This document shows positions 1 through 8,448 of a DNA stretch of 24,182 bases, piece by piece; positions within the stretch are counted from its first letter, which is position 1; the number at the start of each line of letters is the position of its first letter. Source of the DNA: Nitrospiraceae bacterium (GTDB lineage: Bacteria > Nitrospirota > Thermodesulfovibrionia > UBA6902); the NCBI GenBank assembly GCA_020354155.1, contig CP070644.1:1160312-1184493 (forward strand), written 5' to 3'. The notes beneath the pieces were generated by a model, which saw only the letters and a program-made list of their open reading frames with translations, did not search any database and was not told the origin of the DNA. Made by a program: the position numbers and the translations under genes.

Positions 1-2
1 AA

Positions 3-464
3 TTTCCTCCGTCAATGCTCCAGGAAATCGACCGGGTCATTCAGCAATACAAAGGGAAGCCGGGCAGTTCTATTCCTGTTCTGCAGCGGTGCCAGGAAAT
101 TGTCGGGTATCTTCCTCCTGAAATACAGAAGATCGTTGCACGGGGGTTGAAAACGTCGGCTGCTGAAATCCACAGTGTTGTTTCCTTTTATTCTTTTTTC
201 ACTATGAAACCAAGGGGTGATCACAACATCAGAATCTGCCTGGGTACAGCATGCTATGTAAAGAGAGTCGAGGAGGTTCTGTCCAAGATCAAGGATAACC
301 TGAAGATTGATGTCGGTGAAGTGACGGAAGACAAAAAGTTTTCCATTGAGACCGTTCGCTGCCTTGGAGCCTGCGGACTGGCTCCGGTTATGGTTATTGA
401 CGAAGAGACATATGGCGCAATGACACCAAAAAAAGTGCCCGAGGTACTGGCAGAGTACTCCTAG
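3..464 (+). CDS. nuoE: NuoE-like [2Fe-2S] subunit of an NADH-oxidising complex (5' end probably outside window)
   Basis: Thioredoxin-like [2Fe-2S] subunit of the NuoE/HndA family, which passes electrons to or from the NADH-binding NuoF-type subunit. From the first in-frame ATG (base 15) there are 149 residues. The N-terminal helical part carries YKGKPGSSIPVLQ (about 12-24). The four cluster ligands are visible as C75 and C80 (CLGTAC) and C116 and C120 (CLGACG). The frame is open to the left edge, and no Shine-Dalgarno sequence precedes the ATG at 15, so the true start is probably upstream of the window. Family members are usually slightly longer. It lies 5' of hndB-, nuoF- and nuoG-like genes on the same strand, which supports a role in one peripheral redox complex. 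The family call is secure; the physiological partner (complex I arm, hydrogenase or stand-alone dehydrogenase) is not fixed by the sequence. Confidence 0.9.
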   Translation, partial: FPPSMLQEIDRVIQQYKGKPGSSIPVLQRCQEIVGYLPPEIQKIVARGLKTSAAEIHSVVSFYSFFTMKPRGDHNIRICLGTACYVKRVEEVLSKIKDNLKIDVGEVTEDKKFSIETVRCLGACGLAPVMVIDEETYGAMTPKKVPEVLAEYS

Positions 465-623
465 AATGAACATGAAGGGTCAGAAAAATAAAAATGCATA
501 ATTAAAGAATAGGTATTGTAAAAAGTCCGGGCATATTTTCTGTCATTTTGATTTCTTAAATTTTATTTTTGATCTGGGTATGAAGGGTATATTGTGATGT
601 CGGAAAGACAGAGGTGAATAACG

Positions 624-1007
624 ATGGCTAAATTAACAATTGACGATTTAAAAAAGATCAAGGAAAAGCAGAAGGCCACCTTTACCTTGAGAGAAGGCGG
701 CTCACGAGCAAAAATAACAGTACATATGGGTACCTGCGGCATAGCTGCCGGAGCACGGACTATCATGACTGCTTTAATAGATGAGATAACAAAGGCCGGG
801 GTTGAAGATGTTATCACCACGACATCAGGCTGCGCAGGTCTCTGCGCACGTGAACCCATGATTACCGTTGAACTGCTGAATAAGGCCCCCGTCAAATACG
901 GTGACCTGACAGAAGAAAAGATCCGTGAGATTTTCAGTGAGCATGTACTCAAGGGAAATCCCGTTGAGAAATATGCCCTTGTCGTAGGAAGTGAGACAAC
1001 CTATTAA
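624..1007 (+). CDS. hndB: HndB-like thioredoxin-fold ferredoxin subunit
   Basis: 127-residue protein resembling HndB, the small [2Fe-2S] thioredoxin-like subunit of NADP-reducing hydrogenases and related NuoEF modules. The recognisable parts are HMGTCGIAAGAR (about 34-45) and SGCAGLC (68-74), followed by EPMITVELL, the typical strand after the second cysteine pair. Only three cysteines are present (C38, C70, C74). The position five residues after C38, where NuoE and NuoF domains have a second cysteine, is alanine. I believe this is common in the HndB family, so cluster binding may differ from NuoE. The start is supported by an AGAGGTG ribosome-binding site about ten bases upstream. The gene sits between nuoE-like and nuoF-like genes, with gaps of about 160 and 77 bases. 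Confidence 0.82.
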   Translation: MAKLTIDDLKKIKEKQKATFTLREGGSRAKITVHMGTCGIAAGARTIMTALIDEITKAGVEDVITTTSGCAGLCAREPMITVELLNKAPVKYGDLTEEKIREIFSEHVLKGNPVEKYALVVGSETTY

Positions 1008-1084
1008 AATCAAATATTCAAAATAAAAAGTCAAAATTATTGATATCTTATTTTTTATAGACGCTTTGTAACGGGAGATAGTGA

Positions 1085-2932
1085 ATGGAAAAGTACCGTG
1101 CCAACTTACTGATGTGCGCTGGAACCGGCTGTGTCGCAAGCGGAACACCCAAAGTCAGGGCTGCCATTGAAGAGGAGCTGATAAAGAAAGGCCTCGAAAA
1201 TGAGATCAAAATCGTCCTCACCGGCTGCAATGGATTCTGCGCTGAAGGCCCAGTCATGCTTGTCTATCCTGAAGAGATCTTTTATCAGAAACTGACTGTT
1301 GCCGAGGTCCCCAAGCTTGTTGAAGAGCATTTTCTCAAGGGCAGACCTTATGAGAAGCTCATGTTTAAAGACATCGAGAAAAGGCATGCCATCCCGCTGA
1401 TGAATGACATTCCCTTTTTCAAGCATCAGGTTCTCAGGGTCTTGAGGAACAAGGGGCTGATCGATCCTGACAGCATTGACGAATACATAGCCCGTGACGG
1501 TTATATGGCTGCTGCAAAGGCCCTTACGGAAATGAGCCCCGAAGACATAATAAAGGCGATAAAAGACGCCGGTGTCAGGGGCAGGGGCGGTGCCGGTTTT
1601 CCCACTGGTCTGAAATGGGAATTCGCATCCAAATCAGTGGCTGACCAGAAATACATGCTGTGCAACGGAGACGAAGGTGATCCGGGCGCTTTTATGGACA
1701 GGTCGGTCATGGAAGCGGATCCCCATTCGGTGATAGAAGGTATGATAATCGGCGCCAAGGCAATCGGCTCCAGCAAAGGTGTTATCTACGTCAGGGCAGA
1801 GTATCCCCTGGCAGTTCAGCGCCTGCAGAACGCCATTGACGACTGTCGTGAGCGGGGGCTTTTAGGAAATGATATCCTCGGAAGCGGTTTCTCCTTTGAC
1901 CTTGAGATTTATCTCGGAGCAGGGGCATTTGTCTGCGGTGAAGAGACTGCCCTGATGCGCTCCATCGAAGGGCAGCGGGGAATGCCCAGACCAAGGCCTC
2001 CCTTCCCGGCCCATAAAGGTTTGTGGGACAAGCCCTCAGTTCTGAACAATGTGGAGACCCTGGCGCAGATAGCTCCCACAATATTGAACGGACCTGAGTG
2101 GTACCGGCAACTGGGCACTGAGAAAAGTGCCGGCTCAAAGGTCTTTGCACTGACCGGCGATATCAGAAATGTGGGGCTTGTTGAAGTGCCCATGGGAACA
2201 CCGCTGAAGACGATCATCTATGACATCGGCGGCGGTATGAAAAACAAGAAAAAGAAGTTTAAATCAGTTCAGATGGGCGGGCCTTCAGGCGGCTGTATCC
2301 CGGAAGAGCTGATTGACATTCCCGTCACCTATGAAGATGTGGTCAAGACAGGGGCGATTATGGGTTCAGGCGGTATGGTCGTTATGGATGAAGATACCTG
2401 CATGGTAAGCACCGCAAAGTTCTTTCTGGAATTCACCGCTGACGAGTCCTGCGGCAAATGCACTCCCTGCAGAGTAGGGACCAGAGTGATGCTCGATATG
2501 CTGACCGATATCACAGAGGGGCGCGGCAGGGAAGGTGATATTGAGACACTGCAGGATCTGAGCAATGACATTATCGCAACGTCCCTGTGCGGACTGGGAC
2601 AGACTGCACCCAATCCCATACTTTCAACAATAAGATATTTCAAGGACGAATATGAAGCCCACATACATCAGAAATGGTGCAAGACAGGCATTTGCAGCGA
2701 CTTGTGCTCCTTTGAAATCAGCGAGGACGTATGCACGGGCTGCGGGGCCTGTGCACGGGCGTGCCCCCAGGGCGCCATAGTCGGTGAAAAGAAAAAACCT
2801 CACAGCATCATCCAGGACCTGTGCATACAATGCAGGAGCTGCTATGACCGATGTGCCTTTCAGTCAATAAAAATCGGCCCTGCAAAAGAGAAAGACAAGA
2901 CAGCGGTTGCGGTCAAGGATCAGGAGGAATAA
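1085..2932 (+). CDS. nuoF: NuoF/HndC-type NADH-binding FMN iron-sulphur subunit with N- and C-terminal ferredoxin domains
   Basis: 615-residue flavoprotein that oxidises NAD(P)H, or reduces NAD(P)+, in the soluble arm of complex I-like and hydrogenase complexes. Domain order: thioredoxin-like [2Fe-2S] domain (C11, C16, C48, C52); NADH/FMN domain with GRGGAGFPTG (about 165-174) and NGDEGDPGAF (194-203); GAGAFVCGEETAL (278-290); SLBB region; [4Fe-4S] site ESCGKCTPCRVG (C456, C459, C462) with C502; and a C-terminal double ferredoxin (C550, C553, C556, C560 and C580, C583, C586, C590). This layout matches HndC/HydB-type subunits; the simple NuoF of classical complex I lacks the terminal ferredoxin domains. 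The start has a GGGAG ribosome-binding site. The stop codon TAA shares its last A with the ATG of the next gene, so the two are translationally coupled. A function with NAD(H) is very likely; the ultimate electron partner is unknown. Confidence 0.93.
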   Translation: MEKYRANLLMCAGTGCVASGTPKVRAAIEEELIKKGLENEIKIVLTGCNGFCAEGPVMLVYPEEIFYQKLTVAEVPKLVEEHFLKGRPYEKLMFKDIEKRHAIPLMNDIPFFKHQVLRVLRNKGLIDPDSIDEYIARDGYMAAAKALTEMSPEDIIKAIKDAGVRGRGGAGFPTGLKWEFASKSVADQKYMLCNGDEGDPGAFMDRSVMEADPHSVIEGMIIGAKAIGSSKGVIYVRAEYPLAVQRLQNAIDDCRERGLLGNDILGSGFSFDLEIYLGAGAFVCGEETALMRSIEGQRGMPRPRPPFPAHKGLWDKPSVLNNVETLAQIAPTILNGPEWYRQLGTEKSAGSKVFALTGDIRNVGLVEVPMGTPLKTIIYDIGGGMKNKKKKFKSVQMGGPSGGCIPEELIDIPVTYEDVVKTGAIMGSGGMVVMDEDTCMVSTAKFFLEFTADESCGKCTPCRVGTRVMLDMLTDITEGRGREGDIETLQDLSNDIIATSLCGLGQTAPNPILSTIRYFKDEYEAHIHQKWCKTGICSDLCSFEISEDVCTGCGACARACPQGAIVGEKKKPHSIIQDLCIQCRSCYDRCAFQSIKIGPAKEKDKTAVAVKDQEE

Positions 2933-5400
2933 TGTTAAAGCTGATCATCAACGACAAAAATATTACTGCAGAAGAGGGAGAGACTATCCTTCAGGCAGCG
3001 TTAAAAAATAATATCTATATCCCGAACCTCTGTTATGACAAACGGCTCAGACCCTATGGAGGATGCCGCCTTTGTGTTGTTGAGGTTGAGGGCCAGGCCA
3101 GGCTCTTCGCAGCATGTTCCTCCCCTGCCCAGGACGGTATGAACATAAAGACAGATACTCCCAAATTGAGAAAATACAGGCAGACTGTTCTGGAACTCCT
3201 TCTCATCCATCATCCGCTTGACTGTCCTGTCTGTGACAAGGCAGGAGAATGCGACCTGCAGGATCTTGCCTATGAATACGGAAAACCGGACAGCAGGTTT
3301 ATACGGCATAGAAAGGCTTCTCCTCCTGACGTACGGGGGCCGTTGATAGAGCTCACTGCCAACAGGTGTATCCTCTGTGGAAAATGCGTACGCATATGCC
3401 GCGACCATCAGGGAAGGGGCGCACTGGGGTTGATCGGCCGGGGCTTTCCCACCGTTGTACAGCCTGCATTTGGCGAGATACTGGAGTGTGACTATTGCGG
3501 GCAGTGTGTTGACATCTGTCCTACAGGCGCGATTCTCAGCAAGACGTTCAAGTTCAAGGCCCGGTCATGGTTCCTTGAAGAAAAAGAGACAACCTGCCCA
3601 TTCTGCGGCTGCGGCTGCACCCTGACACTGGGACTCAGGGAAGGAAATATCCTCAGGTCAAGGGGTAAGGAAGGTATTGGCGTCAGCGACGGAAACCTCT
3701 GCGGAAGGGGACGATTCGGCATTGATTATATCAACAGTGAGCACCGCCTGAAAAACCCCCTTATCAGGGAGAATGAGACCTTCCGGGAAGTAACCTGGGA
3801 AGAGGCACTTTCCCATATATCGTCGAATCTGAAAGAGACGATCAACACCAATGGCGCTGCATCTGTTGGTGCAATTGGTTCTCAGCGATGCACAAACGAA
3901 GACAATTATGTCTTACAGAAATTTATGAGAAATACTATCGGATCGGGCAGCATTGACTCATCTGCTGCTTTGGGTTATGCAAAGGTGCAGAAGGCCTGGA
4001 ACATGGCCTTTGGCAGGAACAGTCATCCAATTGACCTGCAGTCACCGTATGGCAAAGAAATTCTATTTATAGTTGAGTCTGACATAAGCGTGACCCACCC
4101 AATATTCGGCCTGAATATCCTTGAAGCATCTCGGGGAGGGGCGCAGCTTATCGTTGCTGATTCACGGGAAACAAAACTGACTCGGCACAGCAGCACATGG
4201 CTGCCTATTGAAGACGGCACCGGCGTTGCCCTTATGAACGGTATGATGAAGGTGCTTATCGATAAAGACCTTATTAAAAAAGATTCAGCTGCTGGATTGA
4301 AGGGCTTTGCAGAGCTCCAGGCAATGCTTGAAGAGTATACCCCTGCCAAAGTCTCACAGATCACGGGAATATCCGAGGAAGACATTACTGCTGCTGCAGT
4401 TGCCCTTGGAACAGCAAAAAGCAGGATGATCGCTCTTTCCGTAAGCGCCACTGAAAACACAAAAGGTATGGACATTGCCCTTGCTGCAGCTAATCTGACA
4501 ATCCTCCTTGGAGAAGATCCTTCAACGCTTCAGATACCGGCAGAGTATTCAAATACCTATGGACTGTATCATTCAGGAGTGAGGCCCCTCAAACCCGAAG
4601 ACAAGGGTATTATGGAAATTCTCTACGGTGACCAGACTGCCTTCAGCGCCCTCTATATCATGGGAGAAGACCCTGTGACCACCTTCCCTGACAGCTCAAA
4701 GATACTGAAAAGGCTGAAGTCTCTGGACTTTCTTGTTGTGCAGGACATCTTTATGACAGAGACAGCAAAGTTAGCCAATGTCGTGCTGCCGGCATCAAGC
4801 TGGGGAGAAAAGGACGGGACCTTTACCAATGCAGAAGGGAAGGTACAAAAGGTTTTCAAAGTCGTCGATCCTGCAGGTGATTCAAAACCTGATTGGATGA
4901 TAATAAAGAACCTTGCCTTAACCATGGAAAAAGAACTTGGAGTCAGGAGCCTTGAAGACATCCAGGCCGAGATGAAGGAGTCCCAGCCGACTGTGACAGA
5001 CGAAGAGACAACGTTGACTTTTAACCCGGCAAAGTATGTACGTGGTGAAGAGCCAAGTCAGGAGTTTCCCTTCCAGCTTGTGATCAGGGACGTACTGCAG
5101 CATTCCGGGGTAACCTCAACAAGTTCCAAATCCCTCGACCTTGTCATCTCGGAGGCGCTCCTTGAGATAAATGAAGAGGATGCAAAAAAACAGGGAGTAA
5201 AGGACAACAGCCATGTTAAGGTAACTTCACAGCATGGTTCAATCTTCCTGAAGGCAAAGGTTTCTGAAGAAGTGCCGCAGGGAACTGTCTTTGTACCATC
5301 CCATTTCCCCTATGCAAAGATAAACACCCTGACCCACCTTGCCTCAAATGGTGAGTCTCCCATCAGTGTGGTGAAAATAGAGGCAACATTAGGGAAATAA
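2932..5400 (+). CDS. nuoG: NuoG/FdhA-like iron-sulphur subunit with a molybdopterin-type domain lacking the catalytic Cys/Sec
   Basis: 822-residue NuoG-like protein that would wire electrons away from the NuoF subunit. From the N terminus: plant-type [2Fe-2S] (C34, C45, C48, C62); His-Cys [4Fe-4S] (H94, C98, C101, C107); two [4Fe-4S] sites (C146, C149, C152, C156 and C186, C189, C192, C196); a molybdopterin-oxidoreductase [4Fe-4S] site (C222, C225, C229, C257); the molybdopterin domain; and a C-terminal dinucleotide-binding domain (about 710-815). The fold and the NED motif (322-324) resemble formate dehydrogenase alpha subunits. However, the segment aligned with the Sec/Cys-His pair of E. 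coli FdhF reads SSAALGY (343-349), giving Gly and Tyr there. The usual Lys after the last cluster cysteine is Arg259. It is therefore unlikely to oxidise formate. The start at 2932 overlaps the nuoF stop and has an AGGAGG site; an in-frame ATG at 2851 lies inside nuoF and is discarded. Confidence 0.88.
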   Translation: MLKLIINDKNITAEEGETILQAALKNNIYIPNLCYDKRLRPYGGCRLCVVEVEGQARLFAACSSPAQDGMNIKTDTPKLRKYRQTVLELLLIHHPLDCPVCDKAGECDLQDLAYEYGKPDSRFIRHRKASPPDVRGPLIELTANRCILCGKCVRICRDHQGRGALGLIGRGFPTVVQPAFGEILECDYCGQCVDICPTGAILSKTFKFKARSWFLEEKETTCPFCGCGCTLTLGLREGNILRSRGKEGIGVSDGNLCGRGRFGIDYINSEHRLKNPLIRENETFREVTWEEALSHISSNLKETINTNGAASVGAIGSQRCTNEDNYVLQKFMRNTIGSGSIDSSAALGYAKVQKAWNMAFGRNSHPIDLQSPYGKEILFIVESDISVTHPIFGLNILEASRGGAQLIVADSRETKLTRHSSTWLPIEDGTGVALMNGMMKVLIDKDLIKKDSAAGLKGFAELQAMLEEYTPAKVSQITGISEEDITAAAVALGTAKSRMIALSVSATENTKGMDIALAAANLTILLGEDPSTLQIPAEYSNTYGLYHSGVRPLKPEDKGIMEILYGDQTAFSALYIMGEDPVTTFPDSSKILKRLKSLDFLVVQDIFMTETAKLANVVLPASSWGEKDGTFTNAEGKVQKVFKVVDPAGDSKPDWMIIKNLALTMEKELGVRSLEDIQAEMKESQPTVTDEETTLTFNPAKYVRGEEPSQEFPFQLVIRDVLQHSGVTSTSSKSLDLVISEALLEINEEDAKKQGVKDNSHVKVTSQHGSIFLKAKVSEEVPQGTVFVPSHFPYAKINTLTHLASNGESPISVVKIEATLGK

Positions 5401-5732
5401 GTATTGCCAGAAAATTTCTCCAGCAGCACATCAAGAATTAATAATACTCCAAGAGAGTCTTCTCATTGTCTGTTCTTTCCAGGCCTTTTAGTGCGCTCTG
5501 TGAAGGATTGGCCCCATTCTTTATAATTCCGAGTTCCTCATTTACTATTCTGAACATGGAAAAAGTTGCACTGCCGGGAAATAATTCCTTGACCTCTGGT
5601 TAAGAGGCAATATTCATCAAACCCCGAACGCCTTGTAAAAGAACAATTTTCATCACTCGCCACTTCTGGCACAGCCATTGCATAACAGTATGCAACTTCG
5701 CCTTGTACGAGGCAGAAACTGAGAGGTATATC
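5401..5732. other. Intergenic region between the redox operon and motA
   Basis: 332 bases with no convincing gene on either strand. No strong hairpin followed by a T run was seen after nuoG, so the operon end is not marked by an obvious intrinsic terminator. The right part holds the sigma-54 promoter and ribosome-binding site of motA. Confidence 0.6.
5667..5682 (+). promoter_or_regulatory. Sigma-54 (-24/-12) promoter for motA-motB
   Basis: TGGCAC at 5667-5672 and TTGCA at 5678-5682 are separated by five bases, an essentially perfect match to the RpoN consensus with correctly spaced GG and GC. Transcription would begin near 5693, about 40 bases before the motA ATG, leaving room for the AGAGG ribosome-binding site at 5722-5726. 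RpoN control is common for flagellar genes and requires an enhancer-binding activator. I did not identify the activator site. Confidence 0.75.
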
Positions 5733-6551
5733 ATGAATATAGCACTATTAGCTGCCCTGGTCTTCGGAATAGCATCCTTTGCCCTGACCGTCTTCAGGGA
5801 CATCGGTCTGTCCATGATCTTGAATGTTGACGCCTTCCTGATCGTCATAGGCGGGACCACGGTCGGACTTCTGGTCGGTTTTCCTGTTCAGAGGCTTCGC
5901 AGCGCTGTCCAGGATGTGGCTGGAACATTCAAGAAACAACGAGAGAGAGAAGATGTTATCAAAGAAATTATCGAGATCTCCAGGATGTACCGGAAAATGA
6001 ACGTCAGAAGCCTTGAGGACAGGATCATGCTTATGGATAACACCTTCCTCAAGCTCGGGGCAAACCTGCTGATAAACAACCACGGCGCAAGAGAAATCAA
6101 GGGCATCATGGAAAAGGAACTGATGCTCAAAAAGATGAACTGCAATTTCAGCCGTAACGTGCTCAAGACGATTTCACGCCTTACGCCTTCATTCGGTCTG
6201 GCTGGCACCGTAATCAGCCTTATCAAGATGTTCCGGAACCTGGAGTCCGTTGAGGCCGTTGCACCTCTTATGGCGGTAGCGCTGATGTCCACCTTTTACG
6301 GAGTTATAATAGCAAATCTTTTTATGCTTCCTCTCTGTGCAAAGCTCGAGGAGCATGCTATCGTTTCTGAGTCTTTAATGACCATGACTATCGAGGGCAT
6401 GCTCCTGATCAAAAGCGGGGAACATCCACTCAGAATCGAGGACAGGCTCAGAGGAATCGAGGAAGAAAGGGACCCCCTGTTAGAGGGAACCGGCATAGCA
6501 CAGATTGTTCCCAGGGCTGCAGAAGCGGTATACAGGTTTCAAAAAATATAA
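5733..6551 (+). CDS. motA: MotA-family stator protein (proton/ion channel subunit)
   Basis: 272-residue inner-membrane protein of the MotA/TolQ/ExbB superfamily, which forms the ion channel of the flagellar stator with MotB. Two N-terminal membrane segments (about 1-21 and 28-50) precede a charged cytoplasmic loop (about 55-150). The conserved TPSFGLAGTVISLIKMF (151-167) and a fourth segment ending ANLFMLPL (194-201) supply the two channel prolines (P152 and P200, comparable to E. coli P173 and P222). I chose the ATG at 5733, preceded by GAGAGG, over an in-frame TTG at 5703 that lies only about ten bases after the predicted transcription start. It is followed 32 bases later by motB. No other flagellar gene is in the window, so use by another rotary or gliding machine cannot be excluded. 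Confidence 0.9.
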   Translation: MNIALLAALVFGIASFALTVFRDIGLSMILNVDAFLIVIGGTTVGLLVGFPVQRLRSAVQDVAGTFKKQREREDVIKEIIEISRMYRKMNVRSLEDRIMLMDNTFLKLGANLLINNHGAREIKGIMEKELMLKKMNCNFSRNVLKTISRLTPSFGLAGTVISLIKMFRNLESVEAVAPLMAVALMSTFYGVIIANLFMLPLCAKLEEHAIVSESLMTMTIEGMLLIKSGEHPLRIEDRLRGIEEERDPLLEGTGIAQIVPRAAEAVYRFQKI

Positions 6552-6583
6552 ACCTGAATCACGGATCAGGGGAGAATGCAAAA

Positions 6584-7309
6584 ATGAAAGACAGCTCTGT
6601 AAAATCAGTATTACTAGACCATGAAATATCTACGCATCAGCTCTACAACCAGATGGTTATTAAATCCGGTTCATCCGTTGACAGCGAAAGCAACTGGCTC
6701 ATAACCCTCAGTGATGTATTTACACTTCTCCTTGTGTTCATGATCATGTTTCTCGTTACTACAAAACACTCCACCGGTTCTGAAGAGGCCCGTCAGAAAA
6801 TCAGCAGTAACATGGCCCTGTCGAAGACGAATCTTGATCATGGAAGAGTTATTATTCAAACAGGCATCATGGATGAACTGGTTGGCAGCATCAACAACCT
6901 TGATATGGGTGATGCCGTATCCGTCCTCGCCACCAGCAGGGAGGTTATCGTCACAATAAAAGAAAGGATTACCTTCCGACCGGCAGAAGCAGAGATACTT
7001 GCCGGTTCAGAGCCGGTTCTGGATAACATCGCAGATATCATCAATCGCTATCCGGACTTCCTTGTCGAGATAGTGGGGCATACCGACAACGTCCCGATCA
7101 GCACAGCACGCTACCCCTCCAATTGGGAACTCTCTGTTGCCAGGGCAACAAGCGTGCTAAAGTACTTCATTGTCCACCACGCTATTGAATCCACCCGCCT
7201 TTCAATCAAAGGCAATGCCGACCAGAACCCTCTGGTGCCCAATAGCAGTGCGGCAAACAGGGCACAGAACAGACGGGTTGAGATAAGGCTGAAGGATCTG
7301 GAAGCATAA
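6584..7309 (+). CDS. motB: MotB-family stator protein with C-terminal OmpA-like peptidoglycan-binding domain
   Basis: 241-residue partner of MotA that anchors the stator to peptidoglycan. The single membrane segment WLITLSDVFTLLLVFMIMFL (38-57) contains the expected proton-binding Asp (D44). The OmpA-like domain (about 147-241) shows VEIVGHTDNVPI, NWELSVARA and NRAQNRRVEI, the usual peptidoglycan-binding pattern. The protein is shorter than E. coli MotB (308 residues), mainly in the periplasmic linker. The start has a GGGGAGA ribosome-binding site and belongs to the same sigma-54 transcript as motA. Confidence 0.9.
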   Translation: MKDSSVKSVLLDHEISTHQLYNQMVIKSGSSVDSESNWLITLSDVFTLLLVFMIMFLVTTKHSTGSEEARQKISSNMALSKTNLDHGRVIIQTGIMDELVGSINNLDMGDAVSVLATSREVIVTIKERITFRPAEAEILAGSEPVLDNIADIINRYPDFLVEIVGHTDNVPISTARYPSNWELSVARATSVLKYFIVHHAIESTRLSIKGNADQNPLVPNSSAANRAQNRRVEIRLKDLEA

Positions 7310-7728
7310 TGATTTTTGCCCCGGAAGGAAAACCACAGGAGTCTTGACTCCGGGTAAGTTCGTTCCCTTCCGATATATGTCATTCTTTGGTAGTAGCAAT
7401 AACAATCCTCACTACCAGAATTTTATCAGCAAAACAGAGTCAGTCTGGATACTGCATATAAGTCGCTTAAATCAAAACCTTAAATCCTTCCTTAGCAAAG
7501 GATATAGTCCACCAAACCCCGGGATTCATAAATCAAATAACTCTTTTAAATAGCCAAATTAGATTTTTTAAGTAGACAAAGGCAGGAATCAGAGTTACAT
7601 AGATATTAAACACTCAGCATCTGATAACAAGAACCCGTGTCAGGCAGGAGCTGGATGTTTCCGGGAGAAAATAATTAAATTCATATTCAATAGAAAACTT
7701 TACTATCTGAGACAAGAACCTATCTGAA
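7310..7728. other. Intergenic region between motB and the first PilZ gene
   Basis: About 420 bases, AT-rich after about 7380. Apart from the hairpin just after motB I see no gene, tRNA or strong promoter. Short open frames here have no family resemblance and no ribosome-binding site. Confidence 0.5.
7338..7351 (+). terminator. Hairpin downstream of motB (weak terminator candidate)
   Basis: GGAGT-CTTG-ACTCC forms a perfect short hairpin 29 bases after the motB stop. It lies within a longer alternative pairing, CCCGGA with TCCGGG. There is no T run after it, so intrinsic termination is uncertain. Confidence 0.3.
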
Positions 7729-8058
7729 ATGGAAAAACGGGCTTCCAGGAGAATACCATTCAGTTTAGATGCAACGGTCGCTACGAAAGGCAATATATTC
7801 AATGGTTATATAGAGAACGTTTCTGAAGATGGCATCGAGTACCTGATGACTGCTAAGATTCAGTCACCTGCAGATTTTACTCCAAGTAAAATAATTTACC
7901 TTGATTTTGAGGCGCCGACTGGTGACATATTTAATTTAAAGTGCATGGTAAAGTGGTATTTGGAAGTTACTCCTCATAATAGGAAATTATTGCTGGGAAT
8001 GAAAATTATCTCTCCACCATCAGCATATAAACTATTGGTCAAAAATTTAAATTGCTGA
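7729..8058 (+). CDS. Single-domain PilZ protein (c-di-GMP receptor), copy 1
   Basis: 109-residue PilZ domain with little else. The cyclic-di-GMP signature is complete: RxxxR at R4-R8 (RASRR) and N30-x-S32-x-x-G35 (NVSEDG). Such stand-alone domains act as second-messenger receptors that bind a partner, often a motility, pilus or polysaccharide machine. No clear Shine-Dalgarno sequence precedes the ATG. Its C-terminal half (LKCMVKWYLEV, then ISPPSAYKLLVKNL) resembles PilZ copy 4 at 14414 (LKCDVVWIKKG, VEPPIEYKNWINKLL), suggesting paralogues. It lies directly after motA-motB, making the stator a possible target by analogy with YcgR. That link is inference. Confidence 0.85.
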   Translation: MEKRASRRIPFSLDATVATKGNIFNGYIENVSEDGIEYLMTAKIQSPADFTPSKIIYLDFEAPTGDIFNLKCMVKWYLEVTPHNRKLLLGMKIISPPSAYKLLVKNLNC

Positions 8059-8088
8059 TCATTTAATAATTTAAAAAGGTGATTTGAG

Positions 8089-8400
8089 ATGAAGAAATTA
8101 AACTGTTGGGAATATAAGAAATGCTGCCAGAATTCAGGGAATTTAAATACAGGCAGTGTCTGCCCGGTAAAAGAAGAGTTTATTGCAGACGGCCTGAACG
8201 GGGGCATCAACGGAGGAAGAATTTGCTGGACTATTATGGAAAATCACTGTAAGCAAAAGGCCAAGAAAGACTGCTTTCAGTGCGAATTTCATTACAGGGT
8301 GATGAACGAAGAAGGACTATTAAATAACTGCAACTCAATAGGCATCTATTTAAGTCGGCTCAATAACCGTTATTCCCCGGCTATCGACAGAATTGCTTGA
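8089..8400 (+). CDS. Two-CW-type cysteine-rich small protein
   Basis: 103-residue cysteine-rich protein with two Cys-Trp motifs: NCWEYKKC near the N terminus (C6-W7, C12) and RICW in the middle (C46-W47). C25, C54, C62 and C65 (CFQC) also stand in a metal-binding-like arrangement, and an NGGINGGR segment (37-44) precedes the second CW. This matches the small two-CW family seen beside sensory and chemotaxis genes in deltaproteobacteria and Nitrospirota. Its biochemical role is not established to my knowledge; binding a metal or cofactor is a reasonable guess. An AAGGTGATTTGAG segment provides a ribosome-binding site. It sits between PilZ copies 1 and 2, probably in the same transcript. Confidence 0.7.
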   Translation: MKKLNCWEYKKCCQNSGNLNTGSVCPVKEEFIADGLNGGINGGRICWTIMENHCKQKAKKDCFQCEFHYRVMNEEGLLNNCNSIGIYLSRLNNRYSPAIDRIA

Positions 8401-8448
8401 ACATAAAGAATACCGTTATACAAATTTCTCTTCAGAATTAATGCTGCT

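Noticed and set aside
2851..2931. Upstream in-frame ATG extending nuoG into nuoF
   Set aside because: It lies inside the ferredoxin-coding end of nuoF. The ATG at 2932 has AGGAGG at the right distance and starts the conserved MLKLIINDK.
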